The notes under the pieces are model-generated. The model was not told the origin of the DNA and searched no databases. It worked only from the letters and a program-made list of their open reading frames with translations. Positions 8,196 to 17,923 of a stretch of DNA of 64,000 bases are shown in pieces. Positions within the stretch are counted from its first letter, which is position 1. Every line of letters begins with the position of its first letter. The stretch is from Nostoc sp. UHCC 0702 (lineage in GTDB: Bacteria > Cyanobacteriota > Cyanobacteriia > Cyanobacteriales > Nostocaceae). The position numbers were made by a program, and so were the translations under genes. The DNA lies in contig CP071065.1 of NCBI GenBank assembly GCA_017164015.1, forward strand, positions 7,655,501 to 7,719,500, in the 5' to 3' direction.

Positions 8196-11100
8196 TTAAG
8201 ATTTGCATAGAGAGCGATCGCTCTGGTTCACTGTCGGGTTATCTAAATAATCATGCAGGCGATCGCAACCTCCTTGTATCAACTCGTTTAATGATTCAAT
8301 GTGCCACAGTTCAGCGATACCATCATCGCCTGCGGTAGCCAATAACTTGCCATCACTATTAAAACTAACGCTTTCGATTTCGGAACCTCGATGTCCTATC
8401 CAGGCTGCAAACTTTTGACCTTGTAAATTCCACAACTGCACTGTGCCTTTCTCCCCGCTACCGACAATCATTTTGCCATCGCGGCTAAATGCCACGGCTT
8501 TTAGTTTGATACCAGATACCTGGAATGGCTGTAGTGGCTGTTTACTTTGCAAATTCCACAAGCGAACAGTACCATCATCTCCGGCGCTGGCTATTTGCTT
8601 ACCATCGGGACTGAACGTCACAGCATAAACAGGCCCTAGATGACCTTGAAATGTTTGAGGATTTGATTGACCTTGCAAATTCCACAAGCGGACAGTACCA
8701 TCATCTCCAGCGCTGGCTATTCGCTTTCCATCTGGACTAAAACTGACACTGTTGACTTTGCCTTGATGACCTTGAAATGGCTGTGCTAACTGTTGACCTT
8801 GCAAGTTCCACAAGCGGATAGTTCCATCATCTCCGGCGCTGGCTATTTGCTGACCATCTAGACTAAAACTGACACTGTTGACTTTGCCTTGATGACCTTG
8901 AAATGGCTGTGCTAACTGTTGACCTTGCAAGTTCCACAAGCGGATAGTTCCATCATCTCCGGCGCTGGCTATTCGCTGACCATCTGGGCTAAAACTGACA
9001 CTGTTGACTTTGCCTTGATGACCTTGAAATGGCTGTGCTAACTGTTGACCTTGCAAGTTCCACAAGCGGACAGTTCCATCTTCTCCAGCGCTGGCTATTC
9101 GCTGACCATCTAGACTAAAACTGACACTGTTGACTTTGCCTTGATGCTCTCTAAATTTTACCTGCTGGTCGTTTAAGTTCCACACACGCACAGTCCCATC
9201 ATCGCCAGCACTAACTATTTGCTGACCATCTTTGCTGATACTGACGCTTCTAACAGGCCCTTGATGCCCTACAAGTTTATCTAACTGCTTACCCTGCAAA
9301 TTCCACACACGAACAGTGCCATCTCCAGCTGCGCTAGCTAGTTGCTGGCCATCATGGCTAAATGCCACATCCCAGACTCTACCTTCATGACCTCTAAACT
9401 CTGCAAATTGCTGACCTTGCAAGTTCCAAAGGCGAACAGTATTATCTTCTCCTGCTGTCGCTAGTCGCTGACCATTTGGGCTAAATTTGATACTGCTGAT
9501 ATCGTCTTGATTCCCTTTCCATTCTTTCAACAGCTTACCTTGCAAGTTCCACAAGCTAATAAAACCATCATCACCAGCGCTAGCGATGATTTTATCGTCT
9601 GGACTAAACGCTACGCCCCAGACTAGCTTTTGTTCTTGTTTTTCAGGCACAAGCTTCCTTGCGAAAGGTTGTCCAATAGAGTTGCCTTGTAAGTCCCACA
9701 AGCGGACAGTATCGTTTGCTCCTCCGGTAGCTAAAAGCTGACCATTTGAGCTAAAAGTAATACTTTTGACAAAGCCTTGCTGTGCTTGCCATTCTTTGAC
9801 AAGATTACCTTGTAAGTTCCACAGGCGGACAGTATCATTGCGACCGGCGGTAGCTATTAGTTGACCATTTGGACTAAAAGCAAGATTATTAACCAAGCTT
9901 TGCTGTGCTTGCCATTCTTTGTCAAGATCACCTTGTAAATTCCACAAGCGGATAGTGTCGTTATCTCCAACACTAGCCAAAAGCTGATTATCTGGGCTAA
10001 GAACGCTCCTGACTGTACCTTTATACCCTTCCAAGCGAATACGTTCTCTGACTGAATAAACTGCTTCTTGCAGCGTTCCTCTCACTTGATTTTGTAGCTG
10101 CTCACCTGGATGAAATATTTTCAAAAGTGACTTTCCTGCTCGTAGGCTATAAACCAACGCATCTAACCCTTGCTCCTGTAGCTTTGCTTCTGCCGTTTCT
10201 CTAGAAGCACTGGTTTCACCAATCTTTGCATTTCTTTGACTATTCAACGCCCACAAAGTCAACGCGCTTAAACCTAAGATAACTGCGATCGCAATCCGCC
10301 ATCGCAAACTAATATTATGGCGTTTTTGTAAAACACTTTGCTGGACAAACTCAGCTTCTACTTGATTAAACCAGTTATCATTTGATTGTAATTCTCTATT
10401 TAATACATCTAAATAAGGATTCGTATTCCAAAGAAATTGCACAGGTTTTTCTCTCAAGCTCTCTTGCTGATTGTGTCTTGATGGCCATTTTCGCACAACT
10501 AAATTCTTGATTTTACTAAAAAATAAATCTTCTATTCTGTAGAGCCTAGTATCTAACAAACTAATTACAGGTTCAAATTTTGTTAATAACCCTGATGTTT
10601 TTTTTTGGTTTTTAACACTTTGCCATTCCAAAGCTGCTGGTGTTACTCGCCGTTGTAAAATTAATTTTTCTTCTTGTTCTTGTTTCCAGATTAATAGCTT
10701 TTGCCATCCCCGCACTAAGGCATCATGGGCAGGTTCTACATAAAGATTACCCTCTATATCTTGCCCTTCCACTAATAACCGTGCATCTGTAAAACGCCTA
10801 ATTATTTCTTGGACTCGCTGATTTTCAGTTGGTGGATATTCTAATTCAGATAATGGCACTCGCCGCCTTGCTAATTCACCACCACCTACTGCTATCATTC
10901 GCAGCATCACATGACGGATGCTATCTGCATAAGCTGGATCTAGTTGAACTAATTGATTGTATTCGCTGTCAGCTCGTTGGGTAAGACTCCGTGCTACACC
11001 TCCTAATTCTTGATAGTCTGTTTCAGTTATTGCTCTATCGATTGTTGTACCGTTAATTTGAGCGATTTGTTGCCGCTTTAAATATTTGAGATAAAGTTCA

Positions 11101-12722
11101 CTCAATGTAAAAGATAATAAAGGCAAAGCTCCGGGCATATCTGCGACTTCATCAATTAGCCTGTCTATCAAAGGAAATTGAGGATTTTCAGACTGAAAGT
11201 ACATCACCCGTTTTGATGCAGGTTCTTCAATTGCTTGTCGCAGTTCAAATCGTGTCATTTGCGGCACGATAAATCGGGAGTTTGTCCAATATTGTTTCAG
11301 TTCAGTATCTTGAAATTGTGGTTCAAAGTCACTGCGTAATGTCAGTAAAAGTCGCAAACTATTGGAATAATTATTGATTATTTGTGCTAATAATTGGAGA
11401 AAAATTTCTCGCTCTTGCCCGTCTTTACATAAAGTTACGATTTCTTCTAATTGGTCAATTATTAATAGCAATTTTGCATTGGGATACTGCTGAATGAAAG
11501 CAGCAATTCTCCGATGAATAATCTCTAATTTTTCTTCAGTACTAAAGTTGGTAATGGAAACACCTGGTAAGTTTGTCTGGGCCAGTGTATTATTTAAAGC
11601 TTTGAGTGGTGATTCTCCTGGTCGGATAGCTGGTAGAATGTACCACTGATGCTGATTTGATTCGGTATTTAATTGTTTGAGGCAAGGTATCAAACCCGCT
11701 TTGACTAAACTTGATTTACCGCTTCCAGACGCTCCCAATACTACAGTTAATGGTTGCTGATTGACAAAATTATATAGTTTTTCAGTTAATGTTTGTCTAC
11801 CAAAGAATAAATCACTTTGTTCTTCTTCAAAGGATTTTAATCCACGATAAGGATTTTGGGATGCGTCGAGGGGAGGGGCTGGTGGTAAGTTTAATATATG
11901 TCCGGGTGTGAGAAAGATATATTCACCTTTGTCATGTTTTTTCAAAGGCCAAATACCAGGGGTTTGTCTTTGACGATTGCCGACAGTTGCAGGCTCGACG
12001 CGATCGCGCAAATATAAATACAATTCCGTAGCAGTAATTACCCCATCGCCAGCAGGTTGACCATGACTAGCAGCAGGATAAACATCTGCGTTTCCTGCTA
12101 AAGCTTCTAATAATGCTGCTGCAAAAGGCGAATGAGTACCGCGACCACGTTCGGTGTTAATTGCAAAGGCATCTAAAGCTTTTTGGTCATAGGCGGCAGA
12201 AGTAATTATCTGCCATGCTGGGTCTTGAATAAAGCGATCGTAACGTTCTTGATAAATTACTTCTGGGACAGTAGAAAAATCTCTGGTACTCGACCACCGA
12301 AAAGCGCCAGCAAAGCAGCAGTCAAGGATTCCCAAAAAATGGCGACAGGGTAATTTCTCAAGAGCTGCTTGCAACTGAGTCATTGGTAGGTAAGTTTGTA
12401 CATCTTCTGATTTGGCATCTTGAGGAATTAAATAACCTTCAGGCCCATCTTCACCATTTAGGGCAATTCCATGACCGGCAAAGTAAAATAGCAGTCGGTC
12501 ATCTGGCTGAACTTGTCCAGGAAGAGTTTTATTTAACAGTTCATGCAAGTTTTTCAGAGTTGCTAGTTCATCTAAACACACCCAGATATGGTATTCATGC
12601 TGTTGGCGCAGAACCTCAACCAATTTTTTGGCATCATTTACGGCGTTTTGCAGGGAAGGAATGCCCTTGCCGTAATTGTTAATTCCAATCACAAATGCTA
12701 GATTGCGTGAGAATTTCGACAT
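8196..12722 (-). CDS. caspase-fold protease - nSTAND ATPase - TM - 14-blade WD40 protein
   Basis: A 1508-residue conflict/signalling-type protein. Residues 1-250 form a peptidase C14 (orthocaspase) domain with the His in YFAGHG (His84) and the Cys in LDCCFAG (Cys136). An nSTAND1 NTPase follows, entered through NPYRGLKSFEEEQSDLFFGR, with Walker A GASGSGKSS (about 330) and Walker B LLLIIDQLEEI (about 424). A single membrane helix (about 805-825) links it to 14 WD40 repeats from about residue 905 to the end, enough for two seven-blade propellers. In this architecture the propellers sense a ligand, the STAND module oligomerises and the caspase cuts. The catalytic dyad and P-loop are intact. The next gene on the same strand is a second caspase. 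Function in this organism is inferred. Confidence 0.9.
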   Translation of the reverse strand: MSKFSRNLAFVIGINNYGKGIPSLQNAVNDAKKLVEVLRQQHEYHIWVCLDELATLKNLHELLNKTLPGQVQPDDRLLFYFAGHGIALNGEDGPEGYLIPQDAKSEDVQTYLPMTQLQAALEKLPCRHFLGILDCCFAGAFRWSSTRDFSTVPEVIYQERYDRFIQDPAWQIITSAAYDQKALDAFAINTERGRGTHSPFAAALLEALAGNADVYPAASHGQPAGDGVITATELYLYLRDRVEPATVGNRQRQTPGIWPLKKHDKGEYIFLTPGHILNLPPAPPLDASQNPYRGLKSFEEEQSDLFFGRQTLTEKLYNFVNQQPLTVVLGASGSGKSSLVKAGLIPCLKQLNTESNQHQWYILPAIRPGESPLKALNNTLAQTNLPGVSITNFSTEEKLEIIHRRIAAFIQQYPNAKLLLIIDQLEEIVTLCKDGQEREIFLQLLAQIINNYSNSLRLLLTLRSDFEPQFQDTELKQYWTNSRFIVPQMTRFELRQAIEEPASKRVMYFQSENPQFPLIDRLIDEVADMPGALPLLSFTLSELYLKYLKRQQIAQINGTTIDRAITETDYQELGGVARSLTQRADSEYNQLVQLDPAYADSIRHVMLRMIAVGGGELARRRVPLSELEYPPTENQRVQEIIRRFTDARLLVEGQDIEGNLYVEPAHDALVRGWQKLLIWKQEQEEKLILQRRVTPAALEWQSVKNQKKTSGLLTKFEPVISLLDTRLYRIEDLFFSKIKNLVVRKWPSRHNQQESLREKPVQFLWNTNPYLDVLNRELQSNDNWFNQVEAEFVQQSVLQKRHNISLRWRIAIAVILGLSALTLWALNSQRNAKIGETSASRETAEAKLQEQGLDALVYSLRAGKSLLKIFHPGEQLQNQVRGTLQEAVYSVRERIRLEGYKGTVRSVLSPDNQLLASVGDNDTIRLWNLQGDLDKEWQAQQSLVNNLAFSPNGQLIATAGRNDTVRLWNLQGNLVKEWQAQQGFVKSITFSSNGQLLATGGANDTVRLWDLQGNSIGQPFARKLVPEKQEQKLVWGVAFSPDDKIIASAGDDGFISLWNLQGKLLKEWKGNQDDISSIKFSPNGQRLATAGEDNTVRLWNLQGQQFAEFRGHEGRVWDVAFSHDGQQLASAAGDGTVRVWNLQGKQLDKLVGHQGPVRSVSISKDGQQIVSAGDDGTVRVWNLNDQQVKFREHQGKVNSVSFSLDGQRIASAGEDGTVRLWNLQGQQLAQPFQGHQGKVNSVSFSPDGQRIASAGDDGTIRLWNLQGQQLAQPFQGHQGKVNSVSFSLDGQQIASAGDDGTIRLWNLQGQQLAQPFQGHQGKVNSVSFSPDGKRIASAGDDGTVRLWNLQGQSNPQTFQGHLGPVYAVTFSPDGKQIASAGDDGTVRLWNLQSKQPLQPFQVSGIKLKAVAFSRDGKMIVGSGEKGTVQLWNLQGQKFAAWIGHRGSEIESVSFNSDGKLLATAGDDGIAELWHIESLNELIQGGCDRLHDYLDNPTVNQSDRSLCKS
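8660..9150 (-). repeat. near-identical WD40-coding tandem repeat (126-bp unit)
   Basis: Within the WD40 part of the caspase-STAND gene, about four consecutive blades (QGHQGKVNSVSFS...LWNLQGQQLAQPF) are almost identical at DNA level. This indicates recent duplication or ongoing homogenisation of blades, while the outer blades have diverged. Confidence 0.8.
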
Positions 12723-12839
12723 ATGGAGTGGGGAGCGGGGGGGCAGGGGAAAAGAAAAGGTTTATATACACTTCACCTGTTGCGCCAAAACTTATGCAAT
12801 CAAAAATATAAATGAGTGTGGTCAGTCATCCGTCATCAG

Positions 12840-15800
12840 TCATCTATAATGACTGGATTGATTTTGATTTTGGGGTTGTGCGTTTTTAGGTTGTTGGGAA
12901 ATCAACAAACCAATCACTCCTAATATTGCTATTGTTCCAATAACTGCGACCATGAACCATTGGGGTTTTTCTTCTAAGGTTGGAGAATTGTTGTTAGTGG
13001 TATCATTAATAGCGATCGCAGTTTCAGAGTTGTTCACTTGTTCTACTGCTGTGGTTTCACTGGTGACTTGCACTACTGAGGGTGCTGTTGTTGTAGGGGT
13101 AATTTCTTGTTGCGAGTTTAGATTAATTCTTGTTACGGATTGATGCAATTTTTGACAAGTCTCTGCTAGTGCTGCAATCCCAGCGCTATGGGTGAAGTAG
13201 ACAAGATGGTCGCAAGCAACTTGTTGAATTTGGGGTTGGGGCTGGCGATCGCTACTCACATTTGTAATACTGTACACTGTGGCAAAGATGTCGTTTGGTT
13301 CTCCAAAGAAAGGCACTGCTACAGTTTTATTAAACAATTTCCGCAGCAGTCGCTCAATAGGGTTGAGTTGATTGTTTTGTGAGTCAACAGCAGCAGCGAT
13401 GATTGATGTGTCACCAGCAATAATTGTGTAACCAACACCAGGGTCAGCACTAGCAGCTAAGGTTTTCAATAATTCTGAGTCTGGGCGCATCTGGTCTAAG
13501 GAAACATCAATTTTTTCAATGGCTTCAACACTTTTATTGATTGCTTTCAGCAATGTTCCTAACACTGGTACAGGCCAAGTCATTGCTGATAAACCATTTA
13601 ACCCAATACTCAAAGTGGCTAACGCCCAATCTTGGAGAGTAGACCAAGGTGAACCTGCATTTGGTGTACCTAACATGATTAAGTGTTGAACAACTTGATT
13701 ACCTGCTTCACGTTCAATAAACCAGCGAGCAATTAAGCCGCCTGTGGAGTGGGCGATAATATGTAATACTTTGCCGTGATTTTCTCCTAAATTAATGGCG
13801 GCAAGTTTTTGTTTGAGTTGTCTGGCATTTTCTTCAATTGATGTATTGAGGGTTTCGTAATCAAAGGAGAGAACTAAATCATATAAATCACCCAGTTTTG
13901 CTTTTTGTACACTGCCAAGTATGCTTGGTGTTTCACCTAAAAAGCCGTGAATGTATAGAACAATTCGGTTTGCTTGACTAACTCGTGTTTTAATCTGGTC
14001 TATTTGCCTGGTATATCTAATAGTTTCATCGGAAATTACATCAGCGATCGCTAAAGCTGGATAATCAAATTTTAAACCCAGTTTTTCACTGACTATTTTT
14101 TGAAACAGAATTTTGATAGAACCCCCCAGGGAACGACTGTTTTCACTGACAGGCTGGATTAAGCGTTCTAGGATAATTTCTGTTTTACCATCAAGGGTAC
14201 TTTGAGCGCGTCCTAAAGGCAAGAAAAACTCGCCATCATAGCTGATGGGTAATAATTGCTCGTCTGGTCTTAATGGTGTGTCCACAATTAATTTCAAAGG
14301 TTGAGCAGGTGTCACCACCGTTGCATCTTCAACTTGAGTTAATTCTAATACATTGCCAGTTGGTTCATTGCCACGAGTGACAGGAAATTGAAAAGATTGA
14401 ATGCCTGAACGAGTTTGCTGTAATATCGTCGGCAAAATATTATTGTTTACATCTCTGGTGGATGAATTAATTGTAGTTAGATGAGCATTAGCTTTGAAAG
14501 TAGGATGTGATTGCAACTTGACACCAGTTGCTAAGAAAATACTGGCGTTTCCTCTAGGAATCGATTGTTGGGGGCGGATAGTTGTTATGGTAATTTGACT
14601 TGTCACCCAATCGTTATATTCTTCTTCGTCATCTGTTTTGATACTAAAATCACGGCTTTGAATGCGATGCATTAAACGGTTGAGTGTTCCTTTTTGTATC
14701 GGTTTTAATGCTTTTTTTATATGGGGCAAATCTAATTTGTCTTGTTCAAGTAATGTCGCGTCAAATTCAGATGTACTGACAATCAATTTGTAGATATCAG
14801 TAAATTCGGTAATTCCCTGTGTTAATACTTCGTTGGGAATCACCGATATAAAAGTTTGACCTCCTAATGCCCAAGCTTCTTGTCCTGGTTCTAGCCAAAC
14901 TCCTCCAGTTACAAACAAACCAGCATCTACTTTATATTGTTGCGTTAAATCTAAAACAGCACAGTAAAGTGATTGTCGCACATACAATGAAGGTTGATTC
15001 TGGGGCCCAGCTTTCATGAGTGCGTTGCGTGCTAGTTCTACGCCTGCATTTTCTCCTGTAATTAAAACTCCTTTGGGTGGCAGAGGTAAACTAATAATGA
15101 CTGCCTTAAAAGTGGTTTGTAAATTTAAGTCGGTGACATCGTTAATTTGAACTTTACTCAGTTGCGGTAGAACTTGTGTGACTTCAGCTTCACCAATGGC
15201 TGCTGAGAGTTGGTGTAATTGTGCGGTGGGAGTGTCGAAGGGAAATAACGCAAGTATTGTCGTCTCATCCGCAGGCGGTTGGGGAATGCCGTGAATACTA
15301 CCGCCATCAATTGTCCAGCCGTAATTTTGATCATAACTTACGGTAAAGTAAGGAGTGCGTGCTGCGATCGCTCCTCCTAAAAATGGTTGTTCTAAATCTC
15401 CTATCACTGTTGCTTCTATTTGCGGAGATTGAGATGTGACTTTTGAACGAACTAAAGCATGAGTGCGTTTGAATAAATCTCTGTAACTCAAACTGCCATT
15501 AGCTTTTTTTAAAGTATCCAGCAAAAAGTAAGAAAACGCTCCCCGGCTTTGCCCTTCTGCGTTGTATTCTTTAGCTTCCTCAATATCACGGCAAGCTGCT
15601 AACAAGATATGGCTTCCTGTGGGCAATGTCCAGCCAGTGGAATTTTTTGTTAAACTGCGGGAATTTAAAAGTTGATCAACTTCTGGTAGGGAGAGAAGAA
15701 AGCTGTTTAAAGGTCGCTGGCGGTAATCAATGGGTGCTTTGCGGACTGCGGTTTCTGTTTCTAAATCGCCACGAGTCCCAGAACCAGAGTGACAACAGTC

Positions 15801-16226
15801 CATAATAATGGCAATATGAGGATTTTTCTTGGCTACCTCAGCAATTAACTTTGCTAATTCCTTATCTGCTAAATCCCAACTGCCTAAACTGCGACTGTCA
15901 TAACAAACTAAAGTTTCATTTAATCGGTCTGGTTCTAAAGACCAAAATTCTTCCGGTGCTTGTTCTTGACTACCATGCCCTGAATAGTAAAAAAAAGCAA
16001 CGTCTTCACTGCCAGCTTGGCATAAATGTTGACGGAAACCATCGATAATTGCTTGACGGGTGGCTTCTTGATTTAAAAGTGTGCGTAAATGTAGCTGGTA
16101 TCCATCACTCTTCACGCGCCCTAATAAATATTCTTTGACTGCCGTAATATCGTTGACACAACCCCTCAAGGGAGGCACTGGACTGACGTATTCATCAATA
16201 CCAACCAGCAATGCATATATATTCAT
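12840..16226 (-). CDS. caspase-fold protease fused to alpha/beta hydrolase, C-terminal TM anchor
   Basis: A 1128-residue protein. Residues 1-270 are a peptidase C14/metacaspase-like domain with YYSGHGSQ (His84) and MDCCHSGSG (Cys145). A middle region of about 450 residues has no motif I recognise. From about residue 770 an alpha/beta hydrolase follows: IVLYIHGFLGE (oxyanion region) and HIIAHSTGGLIARWFIE, nucleophile Ser827 in a G/H-x-S-x-G elbow as in lipases of the PGAP1/triacylglycerol-lipase type, then MLGTPNAGSPWS. A Thr/Asn-rich stretch leads to a membrane helix (about 1090-1110) and a short Q/N-rich tail. Both sets of catalytic residues seem present. One chain thus carries a protease and a putative lipase/esterase. 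It sits 117 bases upstream of the caspase-STAND gene on the same strand. Confidence 0.88.
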   Translation of the reverse strand: MNIYALLVGIDEYVSPVPPLRGCVNDITAVKEYLLGRVKSDGYQLHLRTLLNQEATRQAIIDGFRQHLCQAGSEDVAFFYYSGHGSQEQAPEEFWSLEPDRLNETLVCYDSRSLGSWDLADKELAKLIAEVAKKNPHIAIIMDCCHSGSGTRGDLETETAVRKAPIDYRQRPLNSFLLSLPEVDQLLNSRSLTKNSTGWTLPTGSHILLAACRDIEEAKEYNAEGQSRGAFSYFLLDTLKKANGSLSYRDLFKRTHALVRSKVTSQSPQIEATVIGDLEQPFLGGAIAARTPYFTVSYDQNYGWTIDGGSIHGIPQPPADETTILALFPFDTPTAQLHQLSAAIGEAEVTQVLPQLSKVQINDVTDLNLQTTFKAVIISLPLPPKGVLITGENAGVELARNALMKAGPQNQPSLYVRQSLYCAVLDLTQQYKVDAGLFVTGGVWLEPGQEAWALGGQTFISVIPNEVLTQGITEFTDIYKLIVSTSEFDATLLEQDKLDLPHIKKALKPIQKGTLNRLMHRIQSRDFSIKTDDEEEYNDWVTSQITITTIRPQQSIPRGNASIFLATGVKLQSHPTFKANAHLTTINSSTRDVNNNILPTILQQTRSGIQSFQFPVTRGNEPTGNVLELTQVEDATVVTPAQPLKLIVDTPLRPDEQLLPISYDGEFFLPLGRAQSTLDGKTEIILERLIQPVSENSRSLGGSIKILFQKIVSEKLGLKFDYPALAIADVISDETIRYTRQIDQIKTRVSQANRIVLYIHGFLGETPSILGSVQKAKLGDLYDLVLSFDYETLNTSIEENARQLKQKLAAINLGENHGKVLHIIAHSTGGLIARWFIEREAGNQVVQHLIMLGTPNAGSPWSTLQDWALATLSIGLNGLSAMTWPVPVLGTLLKAINKSVEAIEKIDVSLDQMRPDSELLKTLAASADPGVGYTIIAGDTSIIAAAVDSQNNQLNPIERLLRKLFNKTVAVPFFGEPNDIFATVYSITNVSSDRQPQPQIQQVACDHLVYFTHSAGIAALAETCQKLHQSVTRINLNSQQEITPTTTAPSVVQVTSETTAVEQVNNSETAIAINDTTNNNSPTLEEKPQWFMVAVIGTIAILGVIGLLISQQPKNAQPQNQNQSSHYR

Positions 16227-16577
16227 GATAATTCCTAATTCGTAATTTCAGATACATAGCATCAGACTTAATACAGGCTGTTTTCAACCAGTATAACTAA
16301 TTTGAATTTTGTGGTATTGTTTCATGATTTTTTAACATTTATTTTTAATTTTATTGTAAAAAATATGATTATATTTAAGCCGGAAGACAACTTGAGTAGC
16401 TTGGTAAAAAATTTGTGTCTTTGTGCCTTAGTGGTAAAAACACCTTGAACCACAAAAGACACAAAGACAAGGGCAGCCGTGTGGTGAGGCAGTCCGCAAA
16501 AGGCGGGGGTTTCCCCCAGGAGGAACTGCCGAAAGGCTTTGCCGACGGACTGCCCGCACGAAGAGAAAAAGGTTTAC
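16227..16577. other. intergenic region with dispersed GC-rich repeat
   Basis: The left half is AT-rich and probably holds the promoter of the caspase-hydrolase gene. The right half (about 16400-16570) carries a dispersed repeat: an ACAAAGAC-type direct repeat, then GGCGGGGGTTTCCCCCAGGAGG and a GTCCG(T/C) inverted arm. It resembles the remnant at 6540-6660. No gene seen. Confidence 0.45.
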
Positions 16578-17603
16578 TTAATATCGGATTCGCGGGTCAA
16601 CATAAGCATTTAAAATATCAATTGAAATGCTGGCGCTGACAACGATCGCTCCAAAAAATACCAATACTCCTTGAACTGTGGGATAATCGCGATCGCTAAT
16701 TGCTTGATAAAGTCGATTTGCTAACCCAGGCCAAGAAAAGGTGACTTCAGTTAAAATTGCTCCTCCCAACAGAGAAGCAAAGGTGAGTCCTAAAACTGTA
16801 ATCACGGGAATTAAGGCATTTTTTAAAGCATGGGAGACTAAAATTTTATTTTCACTGATTCCTCTAGCTCTAGCTGCTTCTACATAATCTGCTTGCAAGG
16901 TTTGCTTTAAATTCACTCGCACAATACGCTCAAAAATACCACTCAGCAAAAGGCCAAGGGTGACACTGGGCAGGGCAAGATGGTGCAAGGATGCAAAAAA
17001 TTGAGTTAAATTACCATTTAGCAGACTGTCTATTGTATATAACCCAGTGATGGACGGGGGTGCAGCCAGACCGGGGGGAAAACGGTTGGAATTAGGAAAC
17101 CAACCGAGTTGGACTGAAAAAATCAATTGTAAAAGCATTCCCGCCCAAAACATTGGCAGTGCGTAGGTGATAATGCCAAACAACCGTCCGCCGACATCAA
17201 AATATGTGCCAGGACGAGAAGCTGAAAGAGTCCCAACCGAAACGCCAATGATGAGTGCAACAGCCATACTACACACAGCTAACTCTACTGTTGCGGGAAA
17301 ATATTGTCCGATGACCTCTGAAACATGCTGACCTCGACTTGTTATGGATGTTCCTAAATCAAAGCGCAGTATGTTGCCTAAGTAATTCAAGTACTGTACC
17401 CATAGGGGAAGGTCTAAACCAAGTTGTTTTCGCAATGCTTCTTTGGTGGCTTCTGTTGCACGTCCCCCCAAAATTGCATCAACCGGGTCGCCTGGTGTTG
17501 CTCTCAGTAACAGAAATACAATTGTGATAATCGTTAATAGTTGCAGTGGTGCTAAAAGCAACCGCGAGACGATGTAATATTGTAAGGCTTTAGAGCGAGA
17601 CAT
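16578..17603 (-). CDS. ABC transporter permease, DppB/NikB type
   Basis: A 341-residue inner-membrane permease of the peptide/nickel/opine family. The N-terminal helix is followed by the family signature LLRATPGDPVDAILGGRAT and LGLDLPLWVQYLNYL. Six membrane helices are visible. The cytoplasmic EAA loop reads DYVEAARARGISENKILVSHALKNALIPVI, which contacts the ATPase. The last residues YVDPRIRY are the usual DppB ending. On the same strand upstream lies the matching lipoprotein (17924-19579), about 320 bases away with a MITE and repeats between them. The second permease and the ATPases are not in the window and would have to be elsewhere. Confidence 0.92.
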   Translation of the reverse strand: MSRSKALQYYIVSRLLLAPLQLLTIITIVFLLLRATPGDPVDAILGGRATEATKEALRKQLGLDLPLWVQYLNYLGNILRFDLGTSITSRGQHVSEVIGQYFPATVELAVCSMAVALIIGVSVGTLSASRPGTYFDVGGRLFGIITYALPMFWAGMLLQLIFSVQLGWFPNSNRFPPGLAAPPSITGLYTIDSLLNGNLTQFFASLHHLALPSVTLGLLLSGIFERIVRVNLKQTLQADYVEAARARGISENKILVSHALKNALIPVITVLGLTFASLLGGAILTEVTFSWPGLANRLYQAISDRDYPTVQGVLVFFGAIVVSASISIDILNAYVDPRIRY

Positions 17604-17733
17604 AAGTTAGTTGTTAGTTGTCAGTTGTTAGTTGTCAGCGATGCACTGAGCTTGTCGAAGTGTTGTTAGTTGTTAGTTGTCAGTTGTCAGCGATGCACTG
17701 AGCTTGTCGAAGTGTTGTTAGTTGTTAGTTGTA
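17604..17733. repeat. TTGTTAG/TTGTCAG repeats with a duplicated 30-bp segment
   Basis: Heptads of TTGTTAG/TTGTCAG carrying two copies of a segment reading GATGCACTGAGCTTGTCGAA. The same segment is found inside heptad blocks at 34680 and, inverted, near 24305, so it is a mobile or recombining companion of the heptads. Confidence 0.75.
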
Positions 17734-17882
17734 ATATCAAGTTCGGATAATTAGTTATGTTTTCCACAGTCATTAAACCCCACCCCTTAATCCCCTCCCC
17801 GTAAACGGGGAGGGGAGACAAAGCGTAGCTTTGGCGGGGTGGGGTTCTTCAGGTTTCATAAGCAACTAAGCGGACATGATAT
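17734..17882. mobile_element. MITE-like element, family 1
   Basis: Begins ATATCAAGTTCGGATAATTA and ends GCGGACATGATAT. The core hairpin is CCCCTCCCCGTAAACGGGGAGGGG with an ACCCCACC/GGTGGGGT outer stem. It separates the permease from its binding-protein gene and could terminate or weaken their co-transcription. Confidence 0.75.
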
Positions 17883-17923
17883 CAGTTGTCATTTCTCAGC
17901 CATCAATCATCAGTTGTCACTAA

